Origin: Sphingobium sp. KCTC 72723 | GTDB taxonomy: Bacteria; Pseudomonadota; Alphaproteobacteria; Sphingomonadales; Sphingomonadaceae | Assembly: GCF_014280435.1 (NCBI RefSeq) | Contig: NZ_CP060388.1 | Location: 3,361,501 to 3,425,500 of the forward strand | DNA: 64,000 nucleotides | Direction of reading: 5' to 3' | Part shown: in pieces, positions 36,695 through 46,927 of the stretch | Layout of the letters: each line of letters starts with the position of its first letter | Numbering within the stretch: the stretch's first letter is position 1 | The notes under the pieces: generated by a model | Told to the model about the DNA's origin: nothing | Seen by the model: the letters and a program-made list of their open reading frames with translations, nothing else | The model's database searches: none | Program-made: the position numbers and the translations under genes

Positions 36695-37401
36695 GTGTGG
36701 GGTGCGTTTTCGGCGCGAGCGGGGGTATCGGCGCGCAGCTGGTGGCGCAACTGGCGGCCAGCGATGCCATTTCGGTCGTTCATGCGGGCGCGCGGATTGC
36801 GCCGCAGGGGGGCGAGAAGATCGCGTCTTTTGCGTTCGACCTGACCGATGAAGTGTCGATCGCGGCAGCCGCGCGCGCGATGGACGACGCCCCGCCGCGC
36901 CTGATCATCGTGGCGACCGGGTTGCTCCATGGCGATGCCCTGCGCCCGGAAAAGTCGCTGCGCGACCAGAGCGCGGACGCCTATGCCCGGTTGTTCGCGG
37001 TCAATGCGATGGGTCCGGCGCTGATCGCCAAGCATATGCTGATGCGCCCGCCGCGTCAGGGCCGGATGGTCTTTGCCGCATTATCGGCGCGGGTCGGGTC
37101 GATCGGCGACAATCGCATGGGCGGATGGCACGCCTATCGCGCGTCGAAGGCCGCGCTCAACATGATTATGCGCAACGTGGCGATCGAACTGGGGCGGATC
37201 AATCCCGACGCGGTGGCGGTGACGCTGCATCCGGGGACCGTGGACACAGGCCTGTCGGCACCGTTTCAGCGCAATGTCGCGGCCGACACGCTGTTTCCTG
37301 CCGATCGCGCCGCGCGGCAATTACTGGGCGTGATAGAGCGGCTTGGCCCCGCCGATACGGGCCATTGCTATGACTGGGATGGCAAGGTCGTGCCGTTTTG
37401 A
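36691..37401 (+). CDS. short-chain dehydrogenase/reductase
   Basis: A 236-residue Rossmann-fold SDR. The cofactor motif GASGGIG is at residues ~8-14, an NAMGP segment replaces the usual NNAG neighbourhood, and the catalytic S/Y/K are in SARVGSIGDN and YRASKAAL. VTLHPGTVDTGLSAPF is the usual C-terminal block. It is like the CsgA/YgfF-type C-factor SDRs often found beside photolyases. Its start overlaps the DUF2256 stop. The substrate is unknown. Confidence 0.88.
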   Translation: MSVGCVFGASGGIGAQLVAQLAASDAISVVHAGARIAPQGGEKIASFAFDLTDEVSIAAAARAMDDAPPRLIIVATGLLHGDALRPEKSLRDQSADAYARLFAVNAMGPALIAKHMLMRPPRQGRMVFAALSARVGSIGDNRMGGWHAYRASKAALNMIMRNVAIELGRINPDAVAVTLHPGTVDTGLSAPFQRNVAADTLFPADRAARQLLGVIERLGPADTGHCYDWDGKVVPF

Positions 37402-37418
37402 CGGACTGGTGGGCTGCC

Positions 37419-38414
37419 TCAGGCGCGCTGCGCTATGGCTTGAACGGCGGCATGGGGCTGTCCGCTGGGTAATATCTGGCCGCTGGATAATATCCGCCCG
37501 GCCAATGCCTTGCCCGACTGCCATGCCTGTTCGACATAGCCATGGGCCAGCCAGTCGCCGCATACGCCCAGTTGCAGCGTCGGATTCCATAAGCTGTCGG
37601 TGAAGCTGCCCGATGGCGTGGAATAGCGCCAGCGATGCGCCGTGCTTATGGCGGGTGCCGCAACCCTGCCCCCCGCCCGTGCCATCAATGCAGCCAGAAG
37701 CAGGTCGGCAATCGTCGCAGGATCCTCCTCCAGATGCGCTTGCGACCAGTCGGCGTTCGCTTGCACGACCCAGGCTTCGGGACCGTCACGGCCGGGCTTC
37801 GCATTGTTGCGGATGGCCCAGCCGATCGGGCCGGTATGGCGGATGATGTCGGGCAAACTGTCGATCGGCGCGGGAAATGCGAACATCGCGGTCCAGCAGG
37901 GCGTCGAGCGCACGGTCATGGCCAGCCGGGCCATCTGAAAATCATGCAGCGACAGGATGGGCAGCGCCTGTTCGACCGGAATGGCGATGACGGCGGCGTC
38001 GAAAGGGCCGACGGACTGGACATCGTTCAGGCACCACCAGCCATGGCCGTCATTGGTAAGGCCCGACACCACGCAATTCCATGTTACGTGATGACGCGAC
38101 GCCATGGCCCTGACCGGGCCATTCATGCCGGGCGTGCCGACCCAGGCATCGCGCCCGGCGGCGGGCCAGCGGGCGACGATGCCGTCGGCTTCCCATGCGG
38201 ACATTTTCTGTTGAAAGTCGGGGCTGCGGGCGGTGAAATGGGTTGCACCATGATCGAACGCGACTGGTCCGAGCGGCGTTTCGAGGCGACGGGTGGACAT
38301 GCGACCGCCTGGCCCGCGCCCCTTGTCGAACAGGGCGATTTCATGCCCTTCGTCGCGCAGCGCGTCGGCGCAGGAGAGGCCGGCGATGCCAGCGCCGATG
38401 ATGGCTACCCGCAT
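37419..38414 (-). CDS. renalase-like FAD-dependent oxidoreductase
   Basis: A 331-residue flavoprotein. The N-terminal dinucleotide-binding motif VAIIGAGIAGLSCADALRDEGHEIALFDKGRGPGGRMSTRR is typical of bacterial renalase-like amine oxidases, and the C-terminal FAD segment reads LGVCGDWLAHGYVEQAW. ATG 38414 places the motif at residue 3; a longer frame is rejected. It converges on the SDR gene with 17 bp between stops. Such NAD(P)/FAD proteins recur beside photolyase/DUF2256 genes. Bacterial renalases oxidise miscoordinated NAD(P)H isomers, but that role is only a possibility here. Confidence 0.85.
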   Translation of the reverse strand: MRVAIIGAGIAGLSCADALRDEGHEIALFDKGRGPGGRMSTRRLETPLGPVAFDHGATHFTARSPDFQQKMSAWEADGIVARWPAAGRDAWVGTPGMNGPVRAMASRHHVTWNCVVSGLTNDGHGWWCLNDVQSVGPFDAAVIAIPVEQALPILSLHDFQMARLAMTVRSTPCWTAMFAFPAPIDSLPDIIRHTGPIGWAIRNNAKPGRDGPEAWVVQANADWSQAHLEEDPATIADLLLAALMARAGGRVAAPAISTAHRWRYSTPSGSFTDSLWNPTLQLGVCGDWLAHGYVEQAWQSGKALAGRILSSGQILPSGQPHAAVQAIAQRA

Positions 38415-38618
38415 GGCGATCAGCGCGCCAAAGCAAAGATGAGCGAGGGCCACTGATATGGATTGATGGTCATTGGCACCCTTCGATCTGCGACGCATCC
38501 CCCTTGATCGGGGTGTTATGTGCGATCATGCGTCGGCGCAGGTGCAGTCACAACATGTCCAACAGGGCATGTCGGGCCGGGGAAGCGAGGCGTTCGCCCC
38601 GCCCCCGACGAAGGATAA

Positions 38619-38879
38619 TCAACGCTGGGCCAGTTGAACGGCCGATTTGTGCGTGATCGTCAGGCCAGTCTGCGCCCATTCCGACCGCGAGCGGCACTGC
38701 GTGACGGGGATCAGCGAGCCGGTGACCGTTTCGCGGAAGCAATAGCGGTCGGTCTTGCTGTCATAGGTCACTTTGGCTGCGCCGAAGCTGCCCTTGGCTT
38801 TCGCTAAAGCGGGGGTGCTTGCGGCCGAAACAGCGACGGTGGCGGCGGCGATGGCAGCGACAAATGCGATGGTCTTCAT
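38619..38879 (-). CDS. small secreted protein of unknown function
   Basis: 86 residues. Residues 1-26 are a clear Sec signal peptide (MKTIAFVAAIAAATVAVSAASTPALA). The mature part is about 60 residues, basic, with two cysteines in DRYCFRETVTGSLIPVTQCRSRSEW that could form a disulfide. Similar short proteins with a YCF...CRSR pattern are common in sphingomonads. ATG 38879 is chosen because the signal peptide begins there. It stands alone. Confidence 0.75.
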   Translation of the reverse strand: MKTIAFVAAIAAATVAVSAASTPALAKAKGSFGAAKVTYDSKTDRYCFRETVTGSLIPVTQCRSRSEWAQTGLTITHKSAVQLAQR

Positions 38880-39066
38880 GATATTGGCCTTCCCTGAATG
38901 TTTGGTTGCGATCCGTTGTGGATCATGACCAAGGCATTGCAGGGACCGTGCCAATTCGCGAAAAGACCGGAAAATCAGGGCATTTCCCGATGATTACCGG
39001 AATATACCCTGAATAATTTACGATTAATCGGTGCTGAACATCATATTTCGGGAAAAATTGCGCACG

Positions 39067-39456
39067 TCAGGTCAATGACAGGTCGACTGGAGCCACGCCA
39101 TAATAGTTGGACACGCGGTCGGCATAAGCCTGATTAAAGTCTGGCGCATTGTTGGACCAGCTGGGTCCGCCCTCCAGCAGCCGACGGTCGATGGTCACGA
39201 TATAGCCGTCGGCCACATGATCGTAGGACAGAAGTTCGAACGGCAGCGGATAATAGCTTTTGCCCATGCCCAGAAAGCCACCGAGGCTCAACACCGCATA
39301 GGTTGCCTGACCATTGCGCTTGTTGACCATGAAGCTGTGGACGGACCCCAGGGAATCGCCATCCCGGCTGGCGACTTTGGTTCCGTCCACCTTGTTGGAG
39401 GCAAGGAGCAGGTTGGTCGGCGCAACTTCGGCAGCGGGGACGTGGGGGTCAGACAT
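39067..39456 (-). CDS. PRC-barrel domain protein
   Basis: A 129-residue cytoplasmic protein, most of it one PRC-barrel: LLLASNKVDGTKVASRDGDSLGSVHSFMVNKRNGQATYAVLSLGGFLGMGKSYYPLPFELL. Such stand-alone barrels are frequent in Alphaproteobacteria, often in stress-related sets, and may bind proteins or RNA. No partner is evident; the neighbours point the same way but are separated by 69 bp or more. Confidence 0.88.
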   Translation of the reverse strand: MSDPHVPAAEVAPTNLLLASNKVDGTKVASRDGDSLGSVHSFMVNKRNGQATYAVLSLGGFLGMGKSYYPLPFELLSYDHVADGYIVTIDRRLLEGGPSWSNNAPDFNQAYADRVSNYYGVAPVDLSLT

Positions 39457-39525
39457 AGCGATCTCCTGATGGTTTGATCAGCCAACCGCCCTGCCGGATA
39501 ATCGTTCCCCCGCCTGCCCCAAACG

Positions 39526-41679
39526 TCAGGGTGCCTTGGCACCCTCCGGCGCGGCGATTGGCCCGCCCTTCACTACGGGACCACCTTTCAGATAATGGCC
39601 AAGCCACCCCTGCACTTCGCGATAGAATTGGCGGCTATCTTCCGGCTTGGTGATCCAGTGCCATGCATCGGGGAAGATCAGCATACGGCTTGGCACCTGC
39701 ATCCGTTGCAGCGTGGACCAGGTTTCCAGCGTGTTGGACATCGGCACGCGGAAATCGCGCTCCCCCGCCGTCAACAGCATCGGCGTCTTCCAGTCGGCGG
39801 CATAGGTGATCGGGCTTTGGTCGCGCCACACCTTGCTATCGCCCCAGGGCGGGCCGCCGCTGGCGACTTCGCGGCCATAGTTGAAATCGCTGGTTCCCCA
39901 TTGGGTCAGCAGATCGACTTCGCCCGCATGGCTGACGATACATTTGTAGCGGGTAGTGGTCGCTTCCATCCAGTTGGCCAGATGTCCGCCATAGCTGGCC
40001 CCGCCTGCGCAGGCATTGGCCGTGTCGATGAAGGTGTAGCGTTTGGCCGCTTCATCGACGGCCTGATTGATTTCCTCGGCCGGGCCGAGCAGCGGATCGA
40101 GCTTGATCGCGCGGGAGAAAGCCTCGCCATAGCCGGTCGAGCCAGTATAGTCGGTCAGCAGAACGACATAGCCCGCGCTGGCGAGCAGATGATAGTTCCA
40201 GCGCAGCCCGATCTGGTCCGGGTTGGACGAAGCCGGGCCGCCGTGCATCAGCACCATCAGCGGATATTTCTTCGCCGGGTCGAAGGCTGGTGGCGTCACG
40301 ACCATATTATGGATGCGGCGACCCTTGGATGATGTGAACCAGAAATGTTCCGGGCTGGCCCAGTCGATCATCGCGGCCTGCGCCACGTTGACGCTGGTCA
40401 GGTTGCTGTGGCGCTTGGCCACCCGGTCGATAAGGACGATTTCGGTCGGGTTCACCGCGCTGCCATAGCTGGCGATGATCCGGGTGGATTTGGCGTCCGA
40501 CGCAATGTCGATGGCGGTATAGCCGCCGACTTTCGGCGCGATCACAAGTTGGGGCGTGCCGCCGGCAAGGGCCAAGCGATAGAGATTTTCCATGCCCGCG
40601 TCGGGCACGGTCAGATAGAGGGTGCGGCTGTCGGGGGTGATGGCATAGCCATCCACTTCGCGGTCGAAGTCGCCCGACAAGAGAGTGGCGGTGCCACCGG
40701 CTGGCCAGTCGATGCGGTGCAGCCGGGCAAGATCATAGACTTCCTGCCCCTGCGTGCTGAATTTGAAGATCAGGCTCTTGCCATCCGGCGTGAATTTCAG
40801 GTCGCCATATTCGCCCGGCACCGTGGTCGCCAGCGTGGGTTCGCCACCATCGGCAGGCATCCGGTAGAGGCCATAATCGACCCGCGCATGGGCCGCGTTC
40901 CAGCGCTGCGTCGTGGCGGTAAAGAGGATTTCGCGCCCGTCTGGACTCCATGTGGGAGCCAGCGTGGTGCCGCCGTCGCCCTGCGCATTGCCGCCGAATC
41001 CTTCGGCCTGCGCCAGTTTGGTGGGGGACAATATGTCCCGTGCCGCCGCGCCCTCGGCCAGTGGTTGGACCCACAGGCTGGGGCGGCGATCGTTGATCCA
41101 GTCGTTCCAGTAGCGCACCGGAAAATGATCATAGACGCGCATGTTGAACTTGCGATTCTTGCGTTCTTCGGCCGCTTTCTTGTTGGCGGGGGCGTCCATC
41201 GCGCCGGGGTAGACCTGACTTTCGAACAGGATCGCCTGCCCGTCGGGCCGCCATTGCGGGTTGGCCGCGCCGGTCGGGACGGTAGTGACACGGCGCGCTT
41301 CGCCGCCTGCCAGATCGAGGACGTAGATTTGCGCGTCATCGTCGCCTTCGCGCTTGGCGGAAAAGGCGATCCGGCGGCTGTCGGGCGCCCAGGCGGGGCT
41401 GCTTTCGGCGGCCTTGTTCGCGGTCAGGCGGCGGGGCGCGACAGAACCGTCCGCAGGGACGATCCACAGGTCGATGACGGACCCGTCCTTATCATAGGAT
41501 GGTTCGTTGAGGGCATAAATCACCCACTGGCCGTCCGGGCTGACCACCGGCGCGCCGACCCGCTTCATCATCCAGAGCGTTTCGTGGGTGAGTATCTGCT
41601 TCGTTTCGGCAAGAGCGGGCGTGCCGCCCAAACCCGCCACCATCGCTGCGGACAGCAGCAGACGCGCAATCATCTTCAT
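39526..41679 (-). CDS. exported S9-family prolyl oligopeptidase-like peptidase
   Basis: A 717-residue serine peptidase. Signal peptide at residues 1-24 (ending PALAE). A beta-propeller with repeated SPDG/APDSRRIAF units (residues ~40-430) leads to the alpha/beta-hydrolase domain, with nucleophile S562 in GGASYGGH, D642 in GERDFRVP and H674 in DAWHWI. This is the acylaminoacyl/dipeptidyl-peptidase arrangement of family S9, acting on short peptides in the periplasm. The start ATG has a modest ribosome site. It is divergent from the GH2 gene, with a 189-bp AT-rich spacer. Confidence 0.9.
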   Translation of the reverse strand: MKMIARLLLSAAMVAGLGGTPALAETKQILTHETLWMMKRVGAPVVSPDGQWVIYALNEPSYDKDGSVIDLWIVPADGSVAPRRLTANKAAESSPAWAPDSRRIAFSAKREGDDDAQIYVLDLAGGEARRVTTVPTGAANPQWRPDGQAILFESQVYPGAMDAPANKKAAEERKNRKFNMRVYDHFPVRYWNDWINDRRPSLWVQPLAEGAAARDILSPTKLAQAEGFGGNAQGDGGTTLAPTWSPDGREILFTATTQRWNAAHARVDYGLYRMPADGGEPTLATTVPGEYGDLKFTPDGKSLIFKFSTQGQEVYDLARLHRIDWPAGGTATLLSGDFDREVDGYAITPDSRTLYLTVPDAGMENLYRLALAGGTPQLVIAPKVGGYTAIDIASDAKSTRIIASYGSAVNPTEIVLIDRVAKRHSNLTSVNVAQAAMIDWASPEHFWFTSSKGRRIHNMVVTPPAFDPAKKYPLMVLMHGGPASSNPDQIGLRWNYHLLASAGYVVLLTDYTGSTGYGEAFSRAIKLDPLLGPAEEINQAVDEAAKRYTFIDTANACAGGASYGGHLANWMEATTTRYKCIVSHAGEVDLLTQWGTSDFNYGREVASGGPPWGDSKVWRDQSPITYAADWKTPMLLTAGERDFRVPMSNTLETWSTLQRMQVPSRMLIFPDAWHWITKPEDSRQFYREVQGWLGHYLKGGPVVKGGPIAAPEGAKAP

Positions 41680-41868
41680 CGCTTCACCCCGATCATATGC
41701 ATGGCGCGATGCTAGTGGTCGGATGCGATATTGTCAGCCCGGATCGCGCGAAATATTTTACAGTCGGACAACAATAGCAATGACTAAATCGTATCACTTA
41801 TAGGGACATAGCTTTACATAACGGAACATTCTTATAATTTGTTGCCCAACAATATAGGGAGACAAAGG

Positions 41869-44241
41869 ATGCGGGCGATCAGGATCATGGCCAGCGCAAT
41901 GGCGCTGATGGCGGCCTTCCCCGTCTGTGCGCAGCCCGCAGGCACGCAGAATTTCGATGCGGGCTGGCGCTTTACCACCGGCGACATTGCCGGTGCTGAG
42001 CAGACAGCCTTTGCCGACGCGGGCTGGCAGGCGGTGTCGTTGCCCCATGACTGGGCAATTGCCGGGCCGTTCGACGAATATTCGCCTGCAACGGGGTCTG
42101 GCGGGTTCCTGCCCACTGGAGTCGCCTGGTATCGCAAAGCCTTCACTCTGCCCCCCGCCAGCACGGGCAAGCGCATCTTCGTGGAATTTGACGGCGTGAT
42201 GGAACGGTCGGGCGTGTGGATCAACGGTCATCATGTCGGCCACCGGCCCAATGGCTATGCCAGCTTCCGCTATGACATCACCCCGCACCTGAACCCTGGG
42301 GGCCAAGCGAACATCCTGTCGGTGCGGGCCGACACATCGGCGCAGCCTGCGTCGCGATGGTATGCGGGCGGCGGCATCTATCGCCATGTCCGGCTGCTCA
42401 CCCTGGGCGACACCTATGCAGAGGCGTGGAGCAGCACGGTGCGAGTCGACCGGCTGGACGCGCAGTCCGCGACTCTCTCGATCGCCAGCAGCATCCGCAA
42501 TGACGGCAAGATGCCGATCGACGCGATGCTGGAAGCCGCGATCGAAGGACCAGATGGCAAGGTGCTGGCGACCTTTGCCGGGAAAGCCATCACCCTGCCC
42601 ACGGGCCGGGCCACCCCGCTGTCGGTTGGCGGCACGATCGCCAACCCACGCCGCTGGGATACGGGCGATCCGGCGCTGCACAAGGCGGTGCTGCACGTGC
42701 GGGGCAAGGACGGCGCGATCCTGTATGAGGAAAGCGTCCCGTTCGGCATCCGCGACGCGCGGTTCGAAGCGGATAGCGGCTTCTGGCTCAATGGTCGCAA
42801 TATCAAGCTGAAGGGCGTGGCGATCCATGCCGATGGCGGGCCGTTCGGCATGGCTGTGCCGCTGGCTGTCTATGAACGCCGCCTGCGCGGATTGATGGCG
42901 CTGGGCGTCAATGCGGTGCGCACCGCCCATCATCCCTTTTCGCCCGAATTTCTGGACCTGTGCGACCGGCTTGGCCTGATCGTCATGAACGAAGCGTTCG
43001 ATATGTGGACGGTGGCCAAGAATCCGCAGGACTATCATCTCTACTTTACCGACTGGTCGTCCATCGACGCGCGCGATTTCGTGCGGCGCGACCGCAATCA
43101 TCCCAGCGTCGTCATCTGGTCGATCGGCAATGAAATCCACGACACGCCCTATCCGCTGGTGGCGCAATCGGTGATCCAACGGCTAAAAGCCATCTTCCAT
43201 GCCGAAGACCCGACCCGGCCCGTCACCATGGCGCTGTTTCGGCCCAACACGACCGGCGACTATGTGAACGGCACCGCCGACCTGCTGGATGTCGTGGGGC
43301 AGAATTACCGCGAAACCGAACTGGCCAAGGCCAAGGCGGACAAACCCAGCCGCAAGATTATCGGCACGGAAAACAGCAAGAACCGGAGCAGTTGGATCGT
43401 GGTGCGCGACAACCCGGCCTATGCGGGCATGTTCCTGTGGACGGGCGTCGATTATCTGGGGGAGGCCGATCGCGCCGGTTGGCCCGCGATCAGCAATCCG
43501 TCCGGCCTGGTCGACCGGATCGACGGGGTGAAGCCGATCGGTTGGGAACGGGCGGGATGGTGGGCGGACAGGCCGATGGTGAAACTGGCCCGCCGGGTCA
43601 CGCCCGTCATCGACACCAGCGAGATGCCCACGATGGTCGGCATCGCCCTGCCGCAGCCCAAGGGTCCGGGCGCGCTGGCCGACTGGTCGCCGCAGGATCG
43701 CACGCCCCACCGGGAAAAGGTGGAAGCCTATAGCAATGCCGACCGGGTCGAACTGTTCCTCAATGGCAAGTCGCTGGGCGCAAAGCCGCGTAATGCCGAC
43801 GACAGCGCCATCATATGGGACGTGGATTTTGCCACCGGAACCTTGCGCGCGGTCGCGTGGAAGGATGGCAAGCGCGTTACGGAGGAGATCATGCGCACCG
43901 CTGGCGATCCGGCCGCGATCCGGCTGGTGGCCGAAAGTCCGCGTATCGGATCCGGCTTTGACGATGTCGTTGCGGTGCGGGCGCAAGTGGTGGACAGCAA
44001 GGGGGTTGCGGTCCCCGGCGTCACCCCGCTGCTGACTGCGCGCGTCGATGGCCCCGCTACTCTGGCCGCGTTCGACAATGGCAGCGTGACCGACCATACG
44101 CCCTTTGCGTTCCCTTCGCGTCCCGCAGCCGATGGCAAGGCCGTTGCTTTCCTGCGCGGCAAAGGCAAGGGCCGCGTGACGATCACTATCTCCAGCCCCG
44201 GCCTGACGCCCGGAAAGGCCGTAATGGAGGCGCGGCCCTGA
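41869..44241 (+). CDS. exported GH2 beta-galactosidase-like glycosidase
   Basis: A 790-residue family GH2 enzyme. Signal peptide MRAIRIMASAMALMAAFPVCAQ, a sugar-binding jelly-roll (to ~200), an Ig-like domain, then a TIM barrel with acid/base E422 in WSIGNEIHD and nucleophile E501 in IGTENS. A DUF4982-like domain (VELFLNGKSLG) and a C-terminal Ig-like domain (VVAVRAQVVDSKGVAVPG) follow. This architecture is common among beta-galactosidases, but GH2 also contains mannosidases and glucuronidases. ATG 41869 follows agggagacaaagg; a TTG ten codons earlier is rejected. It is isolated from the alpha-galactoside locus, and no matching operator was seen. Confidence 0.87.
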   Translation: MRAIRIMASAMALMAAFPVCAQPAGTQNFDAGWRFTTGDIAGAEQTAFADAGWQAVSLPHDWAIAGPFDEYSPATGSGGFLPTGVAWYRKAFTLPPASTGKRIFVEFDGVMERSGVWINGHHVGHRPNGYASFRYDITPHLNPGGQANILSVRADTSAQPASRWYAGGGIYRHVRLLTLGDTYAEAWSSTVRVDRLDAQSATLSIASSIRNDGKMPIDAMLEAAIEGPDGKVLATFAGKAITLPTGRATPLSVGGTIANPRRWDTGDPALHKAVLHVRGKDGAILYEESVPFGIRDARFEADSGFWLNGRNIKLKGVAIHADGGPFGMAVPLAVYERRLRGLMALGVNAVRTAHHPFSPEFLDLCDRLGLIVMNEAFDMWTVAKNPQDYHLYFTDWSSIDARDFVRRDRNHPSVVIWSIGNEIHDTPYPLVAQSVIQRLKAIFHAEDPTRPVTMALFRPNTTGDYVNGTADLLDVVGQNYRETELAKAKADKPSRKIIGTENSKNRSSWIVVRDNPAYAGMFLWTGVDYLGEADRAGWPAISNPSGLVDRIDGVKPIGWERAGWWADRPMVKLARRVTPVIDTSEMPTMVGIALPQPKGPGALADWSPQDRTPHREKVEAYSNADRVELFLNGKSLGAKPRNADDSAIIWDVDFATGTLRAVAWKDGKRVTEEIMRTAGDPAAIRLVAESPRIGSGFDDVVAVRAQVVDSKGVAVPGVTPLLTARVDGPATLAAFDNGSVTDHTPFAFPSRPAADGKAVAFLRGKGKGRVTITISSPGLTPGKAVMEARP

Positions 44242-44370
44242 CACCGTGCGGACAAGCAAAATCGTCGGCGCATCATATGAACCGTGACAGCGCGCCGCAT
44301 CGCGCGTAGCGCCAGCGGACGGAGACATAATGGTCGATCGCGTTTTTTGGCATATGCCCGGCGGACATAG

Positions 44371-45405
44371 ATGGACATGATGAAACAGACCTTGGCTGAA
44401 CTGGGCTGGCGGCCATTTTTCAGCGCCCAGATTTCGGACGATGATGATGAGGGCTGTCATCCCGCGCGTGTCATGGCGGTGCAACGCCGCAAGATATTGG
44501 TTGCGGGCGATGACTGGTCAGCGCATATCCCGCCCGATTTCCCTGATACAGGCGCGGCGGAGGATCATCCCGCCGTTGGCGACTGGATATTGGTCGAGCG
44601 GGAAAAGCTCAAGCCACGGCGTATCCTTGAACGGGCCAGCCTGTTTAAACGGCGCGCGTCGGGTGGAGAGCAAAAGACGCAGCTGATCGCCGCCAATGTC
44701 GACACGCTTTTCATCGTGGCGTCATGCAATCAGGATTTCAGTGTGGCACGGCTGGAACGCTATCTGGTGCTGGCGCGTGAAGTGGGTGTTCACCCGATTA
44801 TTGTCCTGACCAAGACGGACCTGACCGATGCCCCCGCCACTTTTGTAGAGGCAGCGCAGGCGTTGCAGCCGGGGCTGCTGGTCGAAACCGTAAATGGGCG
44901 CGATCCCCAAAGCGCCGTGCGCCTGGCCGCCTGGTGCGGGAAAGGCGAAACGGTCGCTCTGCTCGGATCGTCCGGGGTCGGCAAATCGACGCTGATCAAC
45001 ACATTGCGCGGTTCCGACAGTCTGGCGACGCAGGCCGTGCGTCAGGGCGACGATACCGGGCGACACACCACGACGATGCGCGAAATGCATAGACTGGATC
45101 AGGGGGGGTGGCTGCTCGACACGCCGGGGATGCGCGAATTGCAACTGACCGATGCGGCAGCGGGCCTTGCGCTGGTGTTCGACGATATCGTCACCACAGC
45201 GGCGCAATGCCGGTTTACCAATTGCAGCCATCAGGTCGAACCCGGCTGCGCTGTTCGGCTGGCGGTTCAGAATGGAAAGATTGCGCCCGATCGCGTGGAT
45301 CGCTGGCGCAAGCTGGTCGCGGAAGAAGCCTATAATAGTGCCAGTCCGGCCGAGCGGCGTGCACTCGACCGCCTCGGCGGGCCGGCCGGCGGCAAGCGAA
45401 AATAA
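44371..45405 (+). CDS. rsgA: ribosome small subunit-dependent GTPase RsgA
   Basis: A 344-residue circularly permuted GTPase acting in late 30S maturation. An OB-fold precedes the G domain, whose motifs appear in order G4 TKTD, then G1 GSSGVGKST, then G3 DTPG. The C-terminal zinc segment is C-R-F-T-N-C-S-H-Q-V-E-P-G-C. The acidic stretch DDDDEG near the N-terminus is unusual. It stands alone between the GH2 gene and ugd. Confidence 0.95.
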   Translation: MDMMKQTLAELGWRPFFSAQISDDDDEGCHPARVMAVQRRKILVAGDDWSAHIPPDFPDTGAAEDHPAVGDWILVEREKLKPRRILERASLFKRRASGGEQKTQLIAANVDTLFIVASCNQDFSVARLERYLVLAREVGVHPIIVLTKTDLTDAPATFVEAAQALQPGLLVETVNGRDPQSAVRLAAWCGKGETVALLGSSGVGKSTLINTLRGSDSLATQAVRQGDDTGRHTTTMREMHRLDQGGWLLDTPGMRELQLTDAAAGLALVFDDIVTTAAQCRFTNCSHQVEPGCAVRLAVQNGKIAPDRVDRWRKLVAEEAYNSASPAERRALDRLGGPAGGKRK

Positions 45406-45466
45406 GGATTCGGGACCGTAATGTCGGACTTGCGGTCCAGCCTTACGATCCCAAGATACGGTTTCC

Positions 45467-46630
45467 TCAGTCCGAACCGAAAAGGTCGCGGCTGAAAACC
45501 TTTTCCCTTACGGATTCGATTTCCGACGTCATGCGGTTTGCCACAATGATATCCGACATCTCCCGGAACTGATCGAGATCACGAACCACAGGCGATCCGA
45601 AAAAATGATCGTCCGGCATGGACGGTTCATAGATGACGACGGAAATACCCTTGGCCTTGATCCGCTTCATAATGCCCTGAATGGACGATTGCCGAAAATT
45701 GTCGGACCCTGCCTTCATCACCAGGCGAAATACGCCAACGGTTTTGGGGTTACGAGCTATGATCTGGTCTGCAAGAAAATCCTTGCGCGTCCGATTCGCC
45801 TCGACGATCGCGTGGATCAGGTTCTGCGGCACCTGCGCATAGTTGGCGAGCAGCTGCTTGGTATCCTTGGGCAGGCAATAACCGCCATAGCCGAAACTGG
45901 GATTATTATAATGCGTGCCGATGCGTGGGTCCAGACTGACCCCGTCAATGATCTGGCGCGTATCCATGTCCCCTGAGATAGCATAGCTGTCCAGTTCGTT
46001 GAAAAAGGCCACCCGCATGGCGAGATAGGTGTTAGCGAACAATTTTATCGCTTCGGCCTCCTGCGCCTCGGTGAACAAGACTGCTACATCCTTGTCACGC
46101 GCGCCCTGAACCAGCAGGTCCGCAAATATGCGCGCCCGGTCGGATCGTTCACCCACGATGATGCGCGAGGGGTAGAGATTGTCGTGCAGCGCGCGGCCTT
46201 CGCGCAGGAATTCGGGGCTGAAGATCACCTGCTGGGTGTTCAGGCGCGCCCGCACGTCATTGACGAAACCAACCGGGACAGTGGATTTAACCACGATCGT
46301 CGCGTTCGGAGCAAAGGTCGCGCATGTCCTGATGACGGCTTCAACCGACGAAGTATCGAACTTGTTGGATTCTACATCATAGTTGGTAGGGGTCGCCGCG
46401 ATAACATAATCGGCCCCGCGCACAGCTTCCGGGTCAGTCGTAGCCGTCAGGTTGAGAACTTCATTGTCCAGGAAATCCTGAATTTCCTTGTCGACGATGG
46501 GCGACTGGCGGGCATTGAGCATGTCGACGCGATCTTGCGTGATGTCGATCCCGATCACCTCATTATGCTGTGCTAGCAGCACGGCGTTGGCAAGACCCAC
46601 ATAACCAAGCCCGAAAACTACGATTTTCAT
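45467..46630 (-). CDS. ugd: UDP-glucose 6-dehydrogenase
   Basis: A 387-residue NAD+-dependent enzyme making UDP-glucuronate for polysaccharides. The NAD motif [16 protein letters not shown] is at the N-terminus and the catalytic Cys is in [15 protein letters not shown]. The C-terminal half carries the UDP-binding domain. ATG 46630 is preferred to a start 12 codons upstream because the Rossmann strand begins there. It is the last intact chromosomal gene before the IS cluster. A broken phosphoglucomutase gene 4 kb away makes the precursor glucose-1-phosphate, so both may belong to one polysaccharide locus. Confidence 0.94.
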   Translation of the reverse strand: MKIVVFGLGYVGLANAVLLAQHNEVIGIDITQDRVDMLNARQSPIVDKEIQDFLDNEVLNLTATTDPEAVRGADYVIAATPTNYDVESNKFDTSSVEAVIRTCATFAPNATIVVKSTVPVGFVNDVRARLNTQQVIFSPEFLREGRALHDNLYPSRIIVGERSDRARIFADLLVQGARDKDVAVLFTEAQEAEAIKLFANTYLAMRVAFFNELDSYAISGDMDTRQIIDGVSLDPRIGTHYNNPSFGYGGYCLPKDTKQLLANYAQVPQNLIHAIVEANRTRKDFLADQIIARNPKTVGVFRLVMKAGSDNFRQSSIQGIMKRIKAKGISVVIYEPSMPDDHFFGSPVVRDLDQFREMSDIIVANRMTSEIESVREKVFSRDLFGSD

Positions 46631-46927
46631 GCGCCACTGACCTCTTAGAAAATATCGCGCAGACACTTGCCTCCGCGTGGATAGAAATCAATGGCTAATA
46701 TGTTGCGCCGCACCAGAAAAGCGCAAGCCTGCTCCAAGGTGGGATAGTCACAGCATCTTTAACCCGTGCCATGAGACCGCCGCTCCGAGGTTTTGTGGGC
46801 TGGGTTCGTTGTTGGCCGCTAAGTCTGGACGAGCGCGTCCGCTGGTCTTTTTCACCATGACGGGAGCAAGGGGCTTTTCAAGGTTGGGGGACGAGGGTTC
46901 GGGCTTTTAGCGGCACTGCCGCGCTTT

